Assembly: GCA_964655775.1 (NCBI GenBank)
Contig: CAZZNQ010000003.1
Span: forward strand, 37,104-101,103
Length of the DNA: 64,000 nucleotides
Reading direction: 5' to 3'
Source: CAZZNQ01 sp964655775
Lineage (GTDB): Bacteria; Planctomycetota; Brocadiia; SM23-32
Below are positions 27,138 through 35,191 of the stretch, one piece after another. How positions within the stretch are numbered: position 1 is the stretch's first letter; each line of letters opens with the position of its first letter. The translations under genes were made by a program, and so were the position numbers. Below the pieces are notes generated by a model. The model saw only the letters and a program-made list of their open reading frames with translations, had not been told where the DNA came from and did no database searches.

Positions 27138-28631
27138 ATGAACTGGTTCGGTGCGAAGTCATTCGTGGCATTACTGGTGGTTGTGTTCGTTGTAAGCTCT
27201 TCCGGGGCGGACGCCATGGACACACAGACGGAGGTCGGCGAGCGGCGGCAGGTCAGTCAATACGGCATCACGTGGGAATTCGACCGACCGGCGCTGTCCG
27301 GCCGGTTCATCACCGGGGACTGGTGGGTGGTGGGCCCCGTGAACATCGTGCGCATAACGCCCGCCCCTGGACCGGCTCCGCAGGATGCCGAGGCGGAGAT
27401 CAAGCGCGATCAGTGGGGCAATACCAGTATGCGAGACGACAATCGCATGCGCAACGGATCGATGGTCATCCTCGAATGCGGCCCCGGCCAGGCCTATGAC
27501 TCGCGCAGCGCGGGCTACGATCCCGCCCTCGGAGTCACGTTGCCTCACACTCTGGAGGTCAACCGTTCGCTGGTGTCCACCGTAAGCAACGAGGATCTGA
27601 CCGTTCCCAACTTCTGCCGGAAGATCATGTGGCAGTCCGAACAACAGCAGCAGGCGCCCCTGCGTGCGGCGGCGGTGCTGACGTGCCTGGAAGAACAGCC
27701 CCCGGCGGACGCTTTTCGGCCACCTTACGCGGGCTCGCAGAAGCCGATCTACCCCGCTTCCGAAGTCCGGTGGGGCCGGCTTTTGCGGCTGGCGCCGGCG
27801 GGCGAAATGCCGTCATGGGACGAGTTCGAGCGGTACTTCCAGCGGCCGTGGCTCGATCACATACCCAGTTGGGTCCAGCGCGGCCTGTCTCCCAGCGAGA
27901 ACCAGCCCGCCTACGGGCGCGAGCACGGGCGGCTGGTGTCCATCGCCGCCCTCATGGTCCACCTCGACGTGCCCAGAGAGCGAAAAGAGACGCTGACGCT
28001 CCGGCTGGTGCAGTTGGGCATCGACCTCTCCGGCCTGGCCAAGGTCGGCGGGAACTACAACCACGGCGGCGGACACGGCAGCGGACGCAAGTGGCCCCTC
28101 CTGTTTGCCAGTCTCATGCTCGGCGCCCCCGAACTCCGCGACCTGCCGGAGACGGCCGTGTTCCACGAGGACGCCCAGACCTACTACGGTAAGGGCTGGT
28201 TCGGGCAGACGGCGCTCTGGCAGATGGTCACGCACCACGGCCCGCGCGAACCCTACGAGGAGAAGCACCCGTCGGAATGGGAGCGTTGGGACAAGACCTC
28301 CGAGGGCTACCGCGTCTGCTGCAATGCCGTTGCCTGGATTGGGACGGCCCTCGCGGCCCGCATGATGGAGGCCGTCGAGATATGGGAGCACGACGCGTTC
28401 TTCGACTATTGCGACCGCTGGATGCGGCCGGACGACCCATACGCCGAGGCACGCGGCGACTACGGCAGGCCGCGCGGGGAGACCCAGACCTTCGATCCTT
28501 TCGTCACGGCCATGTGGCGTGCGTACCGAGACGGAACTCCCGAACAGCCTTACTCCGGCAGGAACTACAAGTGGGTCTGGGAAGACGGCGAAGGCAAGTG
28601 GGTGCCCAATCCGCGCCCGACTGACAGGTAG
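27138..28631 (+). CDS. Secreted protein of an unrecognised family (copy C)
   Basis: A 497-residue protein with a signal peptide (about 1-26, cleaved near SGADA). QVSQYGITWEF and GDWWVVGPVNIV start the domain shared with copies A and B; HGSGRKWP, SEGYRVCC and HDAFFDYCDRWM follow in the same order. It is the shortest and most diverged copy and lies on the opposite strand, outside the operon. AGAGGTG lies about 8 nt before the ATG. Its last 67 nt overlap the 3' end of the convergent gene at 28565. The function is probably glycan-related but unassigned. Confidence 0.75.
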   Translation: MNWFGAKSFVALLVVVFVVSSSGADAMDTQTEVGERRQVSQYGITWEFDRPALSGRFITGDWWVVGPVNIVRITPAPGPAPQDAEAEIKRDQWGNTSMRDDNRMRNGSMVILECGPGQAYDSRSAGYDPALGVTLPHTLEVNRSLVSTVSNEDLTVPNFCRKIMWQSEQQQQAPLRAAAVLTCLEEQPPADAFRPPYAGSQKPIYPASEVRWGRLLRLAPAGEMPSWDEFERYFQRPWLDHIPSWVQRGLSPSENQPAYGREHGRLVSIAALMVHLDVPRERKETLTLRLVQLGIDLSGLAKVGGNYNHGGGHGSGRKWPLLFASLMLGAPELRDLPETAVFHEDAQTYYGKGWFGQTALWQMVTHHGPREPYEEKHPSEWERWDKTSEGYRVCCNAVAWIGTALAARMMEAVEIWEHDAFFDYCDRWMRPDDPYAEARGDYGRPRGETQTFDPFVTAMWRAYRDGTPEQPYSGRNYKWVWEDGEGKWVPNPRPTDR

Positions 28632-29812
28632 ACGCCTCTTCCCGGTGGGCCTATGCTCTCGCTCGGTCCGAAGGGCCCCCCGCCGAGCGGCCGGGCAGCA
28701 GGCCAGACCCACGAAGTATCCTCTTCTTCAACCGGTGCTTCCAGGCTTCCCGCGGCTCTGAGGACGACGGAGAATACGCCCAGGGCAATGGCCATTGCTG
28801 CGAGCAGCGTCAACAGGCATCCGGCGCTGCCGAATCCGAATTGAGCCCCTCCCGCAGCGGCGAGCAGTGACGTGACCCCTGCCCCGACGGCGAGTGCGGC
28901 GAGGACCGCCCCAGTGGCGCCCGGCAGAACGAGGACTGCCGAGATGGCCGCAGGCACTGCGAAGACGGCCAGCAGGAAAGCGGCGAGGCTCTCCCATTCG
29001 CTGCGTGGCTGATGCACCGTGACGTCCGGACGATCGACCGGCGACGGCTCGATGGCCACAGCCGGTTCTTCCGGTGCCACACCGAGCAAGGAGTAGACGC
29101 CACCGGGGACCGGGTCCTTCCAGTTCGTCAGCACGCACCCCGCAAGTTCCGCGCCTGCCGCTTTGAGCGCGTCAAGAGCCGCTCGAACGCGGCCGCGGGG
29201 CGTGTATTGGTAATCCGCGGCGAGGACCACGGCGTCAAGATTCTCGCCGACATTCCAATCTAGCGGCCAGGCCCTCGGCTTGGGCAGTTTGATCACAACG
29301 TAGGAGAAGCGGCTGCGAAGCTGCTCAAAGAACTGCGATGCCCTGTCACGGTGCAGATTTGCACCGGCGGCGGGAAGGAACTGCAAATCGCCGACTCTCG
29401 AGGGGATGACGGCCCAGTCCCGGGTGTTCCCCGTAGCGGACCTGTCTGTGTCGGGCGAGGGCACAGCGGCAAGTGCTGCCATGTCCCGACCGGCTTTTGC
29501 GCCCTTCTCGGACTGGTCGGGGAAGAACTCACTTAACGGCCCACCCGAGTCGGCGTCCACGAGGCCGACCTGCCGATCGGGGAAGGCCTCGACAAATGCC
29601 GTCGCCAGGCCTATCGACAGGCGTGCATCATCATCTCGGCGGGTCGTGGGAACCACGCCGATAACCAGACTCTCCGATGCCCTGGACCGCAAGAGCAACC
29701 GCCGGCAGATCGCCCGAATTGCCGGCGCGGCAATCGGCCGCAGACGGTCCCTTGCGGGTGAGTCTGCCCGCTCCCCATCGGCCTTAAGGCGAGACCTTCT
29801 GCCAGCTCCCAC
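28565..29812 (-). CDS. MinD/BY-kinase-like membrane protein with degenerate P-loop
   Basis: A 415-residue protein. Residues about 45-240 follow the MinD / tyrosine-autokinase (CpsD/Wzc C-terminal) fold: VIGVVPTTRRDDDARLSIGLA at the Walker A' position, VGLVDADSGG at Walker A'-associated strand 3, and YVVIKLPKP before a helix. The P-loop lacks the Gly-Lys-Ser/Thr core, so ATP binding is doubtful. Two or three transmembrane helices (about 280-360) and a Gly/Pro-rich tail follow, the reverse of the usual Wzc order. GGAGG is 6 nt before GTG at 29812; ATG 29818 and GTG 29830 are alternatives. It may be a non-catalytic scaffold in exopolysaccharide assembly (inference). Confidence 0.6.
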   Translation of the reverse strand: MGAGRRSRLKADGERADSPARDRLRPIAAPAIRAICRRLLLRSRASESLVIGVVPTTRRDDDARLSIGLATAFVEAFPDRQVGLVDADSGGPLSEFFPDQSEKGAKAGRDMAALAAVPSPDTDRSATGNTRDWAVIPSRVGDLQFLPAAGANLHRDRASQFFEQLRSRFSYVVIKLPKPRAWPLDWNVGENLDAVVLAADYQYTPRGRVRAALDALKAAGAELAGCVLTNWKDPVPGGVYSLLGVAPEEPAVAIEPSPVDRPDVTVHQPRSEWESLAAFLLAVFAVPAAISAVLVLPGATGAVLAALAVGAGVTSLLAAAGGAQFGFGSAGCLLTLLAAMAIALGVFSVVLRAAGSLEAPVEEEDTSWVWPAARPLGGGPFGPSESIGPPGRGVYLSVGRGLGTHLPSPSSQTHL

Positions 29813-29873
29813 CTGCATCCTCCCTGCCACTCAATACGATGGCTCAAGATAGCAGGCTCCACTGCCCAGGCAA

Positions 29874-29901
29874 ATTGTAGCACAGAAGGGGAAGAGGTCA
29901 A
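29874..29901 (-). promoter_or_regulatory. Predicted promoter of the MinD/BY-kinase-like gene
   Basis: On the minus strand, TTGACC (plus 29896-29901) and TACAAT (plus 29874-29879) are 16 bp apart, with a TG two bases before the -10 box. Transcription would begin about 50-60 nt before the start codon. Confidence 0.55.
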
Positions 29902-29986
29902 GGCTTTGTTCCATCGTAATCCTCAACCGGAGAACCCCAAGAACATACCTCGCCGAAACCGTGCCGGGTGTCGGCGCAAAGACCCA

Positions 29987-29995
29987 TGCTATAAT
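29987..29995 (+). promoter_or_regulatory. Predicted extended -10 promoter of the DUF4091 gene
   Basis: TGCTATAAT is a perfect extended -10 element; no good -35 box lies upstream. The ATG is at 30050. This also excludes the in-frame start at 29906. Confidence 0.5.
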
Positions 29996-30049
29996 CGGGC
30001 GACGCTTGCCGAATCCAGCATTTGGTTTCAGACCTCATGGAGGAACAGG

Positions 30050-32905
30050 ATGGTCCGACGATGGATAAGGCTCACGTTGGTCGTGTTTGCGGCGACCCTT
30101 GCATCGGTGTCGCTCGGAGCGCGTTATCTGGCCGCTGACGCCGGAGCGGAGTCGAAGGCCGAAGGAGTCACCGTGCTCGACACGGCGGGAGTCTGGCGCA
30201 TATACCACACAATGAAGATGCCCGTGATAGAGGAGGGCGGGCGCCCTGCTCCCATTCGGTTGACGGGCAATGAGGGCGAGGCGTGGCAGGGGATTCTATC
30301 GGCCGACACCGCGCCTGCGCCCGACGGCTGGGCGGAAGTCGAGTTCGACGACAGCGTGTGGCTGCGCGGCACGGCGATTCGGGCATGCCGCTCGCCGTTC
30401 TCGGCACGCATCTATCTACGGGGCAAGTTCACCGTTACAGAACCCTCGCTTGTCCAGGATCTTACGCTGCACGCGGACTACCACGGCGGGATAATCGTCC
30501 GGCTCAACGGCGAGGAGGTGGCTCGTCGGCACGTGCCGCCCGCAGGGCCCGGGGCAGATGGCCTGGCCGAGTCGTACGGCGAGGAAGCCTACATCTCGGA
30601 GACCGGCGAACTGCTTGACCTTCGCGGGAACCTGCCTCAATTGACGGAAGGTCTCTCCGAAGAGACACTCCGCCGGTATCGTCTGCGCGAGCGATCCCTG
30701 GCTGCTAAGCTGCCGGCGACGGCGCTACGACGTGGACTCAACGTGCTGGGGATTGAGGTCATCAGATCGCCCTACCATGAGGTCCTGAACCGCCACAAAG
30801 CTGTCCACGAATACAAGTCGAAGGACGAGACCGTTGACCTTTCCTGGAACACGTGCGAGATCCGGGGCGTTCGTCTCATCGCGGAGTCGGCCGGCGGCCT
30901 GGAACCGAACGCCGTTCGTCCTCCGGGCTACCAACTCTGGAACAGCGACATGATGGCGACGGATTACGATCTGGACTTCGGCGACCGGGCCGAACCCCTC
31001 CGCCCCGTTCGCATTATCTGCCCGCGCGGCGGGGCGGCGTCCGGGAAGATCGTCGTCGGATCGGATGAGCCCATCGAGGGGCTGCGGGCCAAAACCACTG
31101 ACCTGGAATCCGAGGGCGGCGCGACTATCCCGGCTTCACGAGTGCGCGTCCGCTATGCCCTGCCGTGGACCGGTAGGCCGCCTTTGCTGACCACGGAGCA
31201 GAACTTTGAGACCGTTCCGTACCCCGCCCCTGTCGATCCATTGATGGCCTTGAGCGACGAACCGTTGGATCGGTTTCCCGTGCGTGAGAAGCCGATGGAC
31301 ACCCCGCCGCCCACCGATCGCGACATAGCCGCGGCCAGGCGCTACGGAAGCGAACTCGGCATCTACCTGCGGCGAGCGGGCTCGCCCGGGCCCGTCTTCG
31401 GGGCCGTTGTCCCGGTGTGGGTCACGGTGTCGGTCCCCCGTGACGCCGAGCCGGGAGCCTACAGCGGCGATCTGACCGTGGCAGCGGGAGGAAGGAATCT
31501 GGGGAAGGTCCCCGTCAGCCTGAAGGTGGCCGATTTCACGCTTCCCGAGCCGCGCGACTTCCGCACCTGGGTCGAGGTGGTGCAGTCGCCCGATACGCTT
31601 GCGGTTCAGTACGATGCGGAGATGTGGTCCGATCGGCATTTCGAGCTCATAGCTCAGTCCCTGAGATACCTTGGCGAGGTCGGAAGCCGGGTGGTTTACG
31701 TCCCGCTGATCGCTCGCACGAATCTCGGCAACGCCGAGACGATGGTCCGCTGGGTCGAGCGCGCCGACGGCACCCATGACTTCGATTTCTCCGTCATGGA
31801 TCGCTACCTGGACCTCGTCGAGGAGCACATGGGCAAGCCGCGATTCGTGGTTTTCAACGTCTTCGACCTTCACCTTGGAGCGGGTGGCGGGGGGCCGCGA
31901 TCCCACTATTCCGAGCGCGCCGTGGGCAATCGGCCGATGGTCACCCTCCTGGATCCGTCTGACGGCAGTACCGAAAACGTTCACCTCGCCCCCTACGAGG
32001 CACCCGGCGGCGCAGAGGCGTGGGGCAGGCTGTTCTCGCAACTGCGCGACCGAATGCGTCGGCGTGGCCTGGAGCAGGCGATGGTTCTGGGCATGCTGTC
32101 CGACATCTGGCCCAGTAAGGAGCAGGTGTCCGCGCTGAAAGAGGCAACCGGCGATCTGCCGTGGTCCATCGCCGCCCATGGTCGCTACTGGCAGCAGGAG
32201 CGGGCGCTCTACGACATCGCGCGCATCGCCTACCACGCCCATGCGTTCGCCACGCAGTACGGTTTCAACCGGAGCCTGATGGGTTGGAAAGAGCCGCAGT
32301 TGCACGCGTCGTTCGAGCGCTGGGGCAACATCCCCATCACGCCGCCGGCGCGATGGCGCGCTTTTGCCGAGATCGCCATCACCGGCAGCGTGCGCGGAGT
32401 CGCCCGCGTCGGCGGCGACTTCTGGCCGGTGGAATTCAAGAGCAGGCGCGGCCGAGTCACCTCCGCTCAGGTCTGGGCCCGCTACCCCGAGGCCGACCTC
32501 AAGCAACTGAGCCTGAAGACCGCGATCCTGGCGCCCGGGCCGAACGGACCCGTCGCAACCAGCCGGTTCGAGGCATTCAGGGAAGGGCTTCAGGAGGCCG
32601 AGGCGCGGATCGTTATCGAGGCGGCGCTCTCCGACCCCGATGCGCGCCGTAGGATGGGTCCCCAGCTCGTAGAGCGCTGCGAAGCCGTGCTGGCGGATCG
32701 GTTGCGGGCGATGTGGCGCAGCGTTCATCCCCTGCAGGTCGGGCCGGCGACGCGGCATTCGCTGGGAGCGTGGCGGGCCCTTTCCACCGGCGTTGCTGGA
32801 CAGGCCTGGTACCTCGCCACCGACTGGCAGACGGCCGACGAGAATCTCTTCGGGCTCACGGGCGAAGTCCGAAGGGCACTGGCCGACCAGGCCCGCGAGC
32901 AGTAG
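30050..32905 (+). CDS. Large secreted DUF4091-type glycosidase-like protein
   Basis: A 951-residue exported protein with an N-terminal signal or anchor (about 1-30). Residues about 70-260 form a galactose-binding-like beta domain (VRLNGEEVARRHV, LRRGLNVLGIEV). Residues about 430-520 form an Ig-like domain (PVWVTVSVPRDAEPGAYSGDLTV). A TIM-barrel-like DUF4091 region follows (FTLPEPRDFRTWVEV, YVPLIARTN, RFVVFNVFDLHL, AMVLGMLSD), with a helical C-terminus. DUF4091 proteins are often annotated as glycoside hydrolases, but activity is mostly inferred. GGAGG lies 7 nt before the ATG at 30050. It stands alone, convergent with the HNH-ARH gene. Confidence 0.75.
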   Translation: MVRRWIRLTLVVFAATLASVSLGARYLAADAGAESKAEGVTVLDTAGVWRIYHTMKMPVIEEGGRPAPIRLTGNEGEAWQGILSADTAPAPDGWAEVEFDDSVWLRGTAIRACRSPFSARIYLRGKFTVTEPSLVQDLTLHADYHGGIIVRLNGEEVARRHVPPAGPGADGLAESYGEEAYISETGELLDLRGNLPQLTEGLSEETLRRYRLRERSLAAKLPATALRRGLNVLGIEVIRSPYHEVLNRHKAVHEYKSKDETVDLSWNTCEIRGVRLIAESAGGLEPNAVRPPGYQLWNSDMMATDYDLDFGDRAEPLRPVRIICPRGGAASGKIVVGSDEPIEGLRAKTTDLESEGGATIPASRVRVRYALPWTGRPPLLTTEQNFETVPYPAPVDPLMALSDEPLDRFPVREKPMDTPPPTDRDIAAARRYGSELGIYLRRAGSPGPVFGAVVPVWVTVSVPRDAEPGAYSGDLTVAAGGRNLGKVPVSLKVADFTLPEPRDFRTWVEVVQSPDTLAVQYDAEMWSDRHFELIAQSLRYLGEVGSRVVYVPLIARTNLGNAETMVRWVERADGTHDFDFSVMDRYLDLVEEHMGKPRFVVFNVFDLHLGAGGGGPRSHYSERAVGNRPMVTLLDPSDGSTENVHLAPYEAPGGAEAWGRLFSQLRDRMRRRGLEQAMVLGMLSDIWPSKEQVSALKEATGDLPWSIAAHGRYWQQERALYDIARIAYHAHAFATQYGFNRSLMGWKEPQLHASFERWGNIPITPPARWRAFAEIAITGSVRGVARVGGDFWPVEFKSRRGRVTSAQVWARYPEADLKQLSLKTAILAPGPNGPVATSRFEAFREGLQEAEARIVIEAALSDPDARRRMGPQLVERCEAVLADRLRAMWRSVHPLQVGPATRHSLGAWRALSTGVAGQAWYLATDWQTADENLFGLTGEVRRALADQAREQ

Positions 32906-32924
32906 CGTTGGAGCACGCGCCCGC

Positions 32925-34205
32925 CTACTGCGTTGTTGCCGCAAGGTCGTGCAGCCTTTCGGCGAAGGTTTCGATGAGGAGGCGGTAGGTCAGGCGCTTG
33001 AGCCAGAGCTTGGGCATGGACGACAGGCCATAGTGTGCGCCCGCGAGCTGTCCATAGACAGCGCCCGTCGTGTCGGCGTCGTCGCCCAGGTTCACGGCAA
33101 GGAGGGCGCCTTCCTTGAAAGACTCGGAGTTCCAGAACGCCCACAGCGCCGCCTCCAGGCAGTCCACCACGTAGCCGGTGCCCCTGATCTCCGGCGGCTC
33201 CTTCTGCTTGAACGATCCAGACGCGACTTCGTCGATCTTCTCCGCTAACGGCTCAGCGCGCCAGATTCCCGGCGCCGGTTCGTAGTGATCGGCCAGCAGT
33301 TTCTCCTTGGGGACGCCGTGCAGCGCGCCCACTATCAGCCCGCCGAGGTAGCGGCAGGCGTCGATGCATTCCCGCGTGCCGTGCGTTGTGCGCGAGCTCT
33401 TCCCCGACATCCGCACCGCTTCCCGCGGGTCGCCGGCACAGGCCATCGGCACCGGCGGGAGCCGCATGATGGAGCCGTTGCCGGCCGACTCCGGATCGGT
33501 CGAGCCGGGGAACGGCTCGTGGGTCTCGACGAACCGGCTGAGCGCCGCCGAGACGGTGTTGCCGATGTCGAAACACTCACCGTTGCTGCTCAGGTACCCT
33601 CTATCCCGCCAGCGCACGTAGCGTTCAAGCTGGTCGAGGGGGTCGAACCCTTCGCATTCGGTCAGGCTCTCCGCCAGGCACAGCGCCATAGAAGTGTCGT
33701 CCGTCCACTGTCCGGGCTCCAGGCAGAACGGCCCGCCCCCGACCATGTCGGTTATTGGCTCAAAGGTGCCAGGCTGTTTGAACTCCAGGGTTGTGCCCAG
33801 GGCGTCGCCGACGGCCAGCCCCACCATGCAGCCCCGGTACCGGTCGATCATGTCGGTGTCTCGCTTCCTGTCCCGCTGTCGGTGCACCTTCGCGCGCAGC
33901 TGCATGATGTACTTGCGGATGGCACGGCTGAACGTTAGCGCGGACTGCGAGCGGAGGTCGTCTTCGTGACGTCGGCAGTACCGGTTGCTGGCTTTGTTGA
34001 GGTAGTTGTGGCAATAGCCGGCGCAGGTCGCCATCAGGTTGTAGCGACCGTAGCTGCCTCCGTAGCGGATGGGGAATACGTGGTGGACCACCTGACCGGG
34101 CCGGCCGCAGACGGGGCAGGGGTCGCCCCGGACCGAATCCGCCCTGCCGTGACGTTGCGTCAGCCGCCTGATTCTGGCCATCTCCTCCCTGGACACACCC
34201 TCCAT
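32925..34205 (-). CDS. HNH-type zinc domain fused to ADP-ribosylglycohydrolase
   Basis: A 426-residue two-domain protein. Residues about 20-80 form an HNH-endonuclease-like zinc module: CPVC (30-33), HH (41-42), YGRYNLM with Asn near 56, then CAGYCH (61-66). Residues about 120-426 are an ADP-ribosylglycohydrolase (DraG/ARH): GLAVGDALGT, WTDDTSMAL, GNGSIMRLPPV and the C-terminal NLGDDADTTGA supply the conserved acidic Mg-binding residues. ARH enzymes remove ADP-ribose from proteins, nucleic acids or small molecules. Coupling to an HNH-like module suggests a nucleic-acid-linked role, but this is inference. GGGGAGA lies just before the ATG at 34205. It follows tRNA-Val on the same strand. Confidence 0.75.
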   Translation of the reverse strand: MEGVSREEMARIRRLTQRHGRADSVRGDPCPVCGRPGQVVHHVFPIRYGGSYGRYNLMATCAGYCHNYLNKASNRYCRRHEDDLRSQSALTFSRAIRKYIMQLRAKVHRQRDRKRDTDMIDRYRGCMVGLAVGDALGTTLEFKQPGTFEPITDMVGGGPFCLEPGQWTDDTSMALCLAESLTECEGFDPLDQLERYVRWRDRGYLSSNGECFDIGNTVSAALSRFVETHEPFPGSTDPESAGNGSIMRLPPVPMACAGDPREAVRMSGKSSRTTHGTRECIDACRYLGGLIVGALHGVPKEKLLADHYEPAPGIWRAEPLAEKIDEVASGSFKQKEPPEIRGTGYVVDCLEAALWAFWNSESFKEGALLAVNLGDDADTTGAVYGQLAGAHYGLSSMPKLWLKRLTYRLLIETFAERLHDLAATTQ

Positions 34206-34287
34206 GCTCTCCCCCGAAAGCAGCCCCTGGAACCCGGCGGCCTGAGTCAATGAGCCAGACCACACGGTCGGTCTCTGGCAGTGGAAA

Positions 34288-34364
34288 TGGTGGGCGGACC
34301 GGGACTCGAACCCGGAACCTCTTGCTTGTAAGGCAAGCGCTCTAGCCGACTGAGCTATCCGCCC
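34288..34364 (-). tRNA. tRNA-Val(UAC)
   Basis: A full cloverleaf on the minus strand. The acceptor arm GGGCGGA pairs with TCCGCCC, with a discriminator A and an encoded CCA at 34288-34290. The D arm contains AGCTCAGTCGG. The anticodon stem CTTGC/GCAAG encloses loop CTTACAA with anticodon TAC (Val). The T arm is CCGGGTTCGAGTCCCGG. All stems pair correctly. Confidence 0.95.
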
Positions 34365-34444
34365 CTGAACCAGCGGTACAGGCTATCAGCGCCCGCCCGC
34401 GCCGTCAAGGATCGGAAGGGCCGCGCGAATGGATGTCCCGGGCT

Positions 34445-34473
34445 TTGACACGCTCCGGCGGCTATGCTATCAA
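34445..34473 (+). promoter_or_regulatory. Predicted sigma70 promoter of the TGA-interrupted lipoprotein gene
   Basis: TTGACA (6/6) at 34445-34450 and TATCAA (4/6) at 34468-34473 with a 17-bp spacer. Transcription from about 34480 excludes the in-frame ATG at 34464 and supports the GTG at 34518. Confidence 0.6.
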
Positions 34474-34517
34474 GGAGAGCGGAACGTTTGACGCGCCGAT
34501 GGCGGGAGGGCGAGGCG

Positions 34518-35099
34518 GTGAGAGACGCGCTGAAACGGCTGATCATGTTGGCTGTGCTGGCGGTTGCGTTGCCGGCAGCGGGGTGTGCCCAGTACTGGAA
34601 CGACCGGGCCAGCGACTTCGCCGACACATTCGACATCGGCGTCACCTTCTCGCGCAAGCCGCAGTTCGTATTCTACCACAGCTTCGAGTCGATAGTGGCC
34701 CTGGGCTACGCGAACTACGAGGCAATGTTCTACGGCTGGGGCGGCGGCCAGTTCGGCGCCGAACGTCATTGCCTGAAGGCCTACGGCGTCCTGCTCTGGG
34801 GCGACGAAGAGGCCGGCTGGGGCAACTACAACAGGAACGACCCCAACACCCTCTACACCCAGTACGTAGGGCTGGTGGGGATGCCGGTGGGCTTGGCGAC
34901 CGGTAACTCCAACCCGCACTACGTGCCCACGTGAATGCATTACATCCACCTGGGCCATGTTGGCCTGGTATCCAATTTCCGGTGGGGGCAGATCGCCGAC
35001 TTCGTGTTGGGCTGGGCGACGATCGACTTCGCAGGTGACGACGGCGGCAAGGTGGGTCACTGGCCCTGGATCCCGCCGAAGACGGGCCTGGCCCGCTGA
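34518..35099 (+). CDS. Lipoprotein gene (copy 1) interrupted by an in-frame TGA at a Cys position
   Basis: The GTG at 34518 (GGAGGG about 7 nt upstream) begins a lipoprotein signal with lipobox ALPAAGC. The frame continues to TGA at 34932-34934 and, in the same frame, on to a second TGA at 35097-35099, for 193 codons in all. The part after the first TGA (MHYIHLGHVG, then WGQIADFVLGW) aligns with the C-terminal third of the intact paralogue at 39003 (IHYLHLGWVG, WLEIPDFFVGL). The TGA falls exactly on that protein's Cys (codon 139 versus 138). It is either a UGA-encoded selenocysteine or a one-base nonsense change (TGC to TGA). The family itself is of unknown function; DIGVTFSRKPQF is its most conserved segment. 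Confidence 0.6.
34948..34969 (+). other. Stem-loop downstream of the in-frame TGA
   Basis: GGCCA (34953-34957) pairs with TGGCC (34961-34965) around a TGT loop, and ACC/GGT extends the stem across a small internal loop. The apex lies 24 nt after the TGA, within the distance range of bacterial SECIS elements. It also lies in coding sequence, so the structure may be coincidental. Confidence 0.3.
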
Positions 35100-35131
35100 C
35101 ATACACCTAACCTGCTTCTCCGGACAGTATC

Positions 35132-35160
35132 TTGACAGCGGATGAGGCTTGCGTTATTAT
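35132..35160 (+). promoter_or_regulatory. Predicted sigma70 promoter of the ars operon
   Basis: TTGACA (6/6) at 35132-35137, a 17-bp spacer and TATTAT (5/6) at 35155-35160, the best promoter in the island. The inverted repeat at 35159-35178 overlaps its -10 box and start region, as expected for autorepression by ArsR. Confidence 0.75.
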
Positions 35161-35178
35161 GTGAGTATTCCATCACAT
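35159..35178 (+). promoter_or_regulatory. Putative ArsR operator 1
   Basis: ATGTGA, an 8-bp spacer (GTATTCCA), then TCACAT: a perfect 6-bp inverted repeat overlapping the arsR promoter. It shares its half-sites and spacer pattern with the repeat at 35567-35590. Confidence 0.6.
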
Positions 35179-35191
35179 GCTTGAGCAAATT

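Noticed and set aside
34288..34364. tRNA-Val as an attachment site for the arsenic island
   Set aside because: The tRNA is on the minus strand, so its 3' end (the usual integration side) faces the HNH-ARH gene, not the ars genes. I saw no integrase and no duplicated tRNA 3' end near 47 kb.
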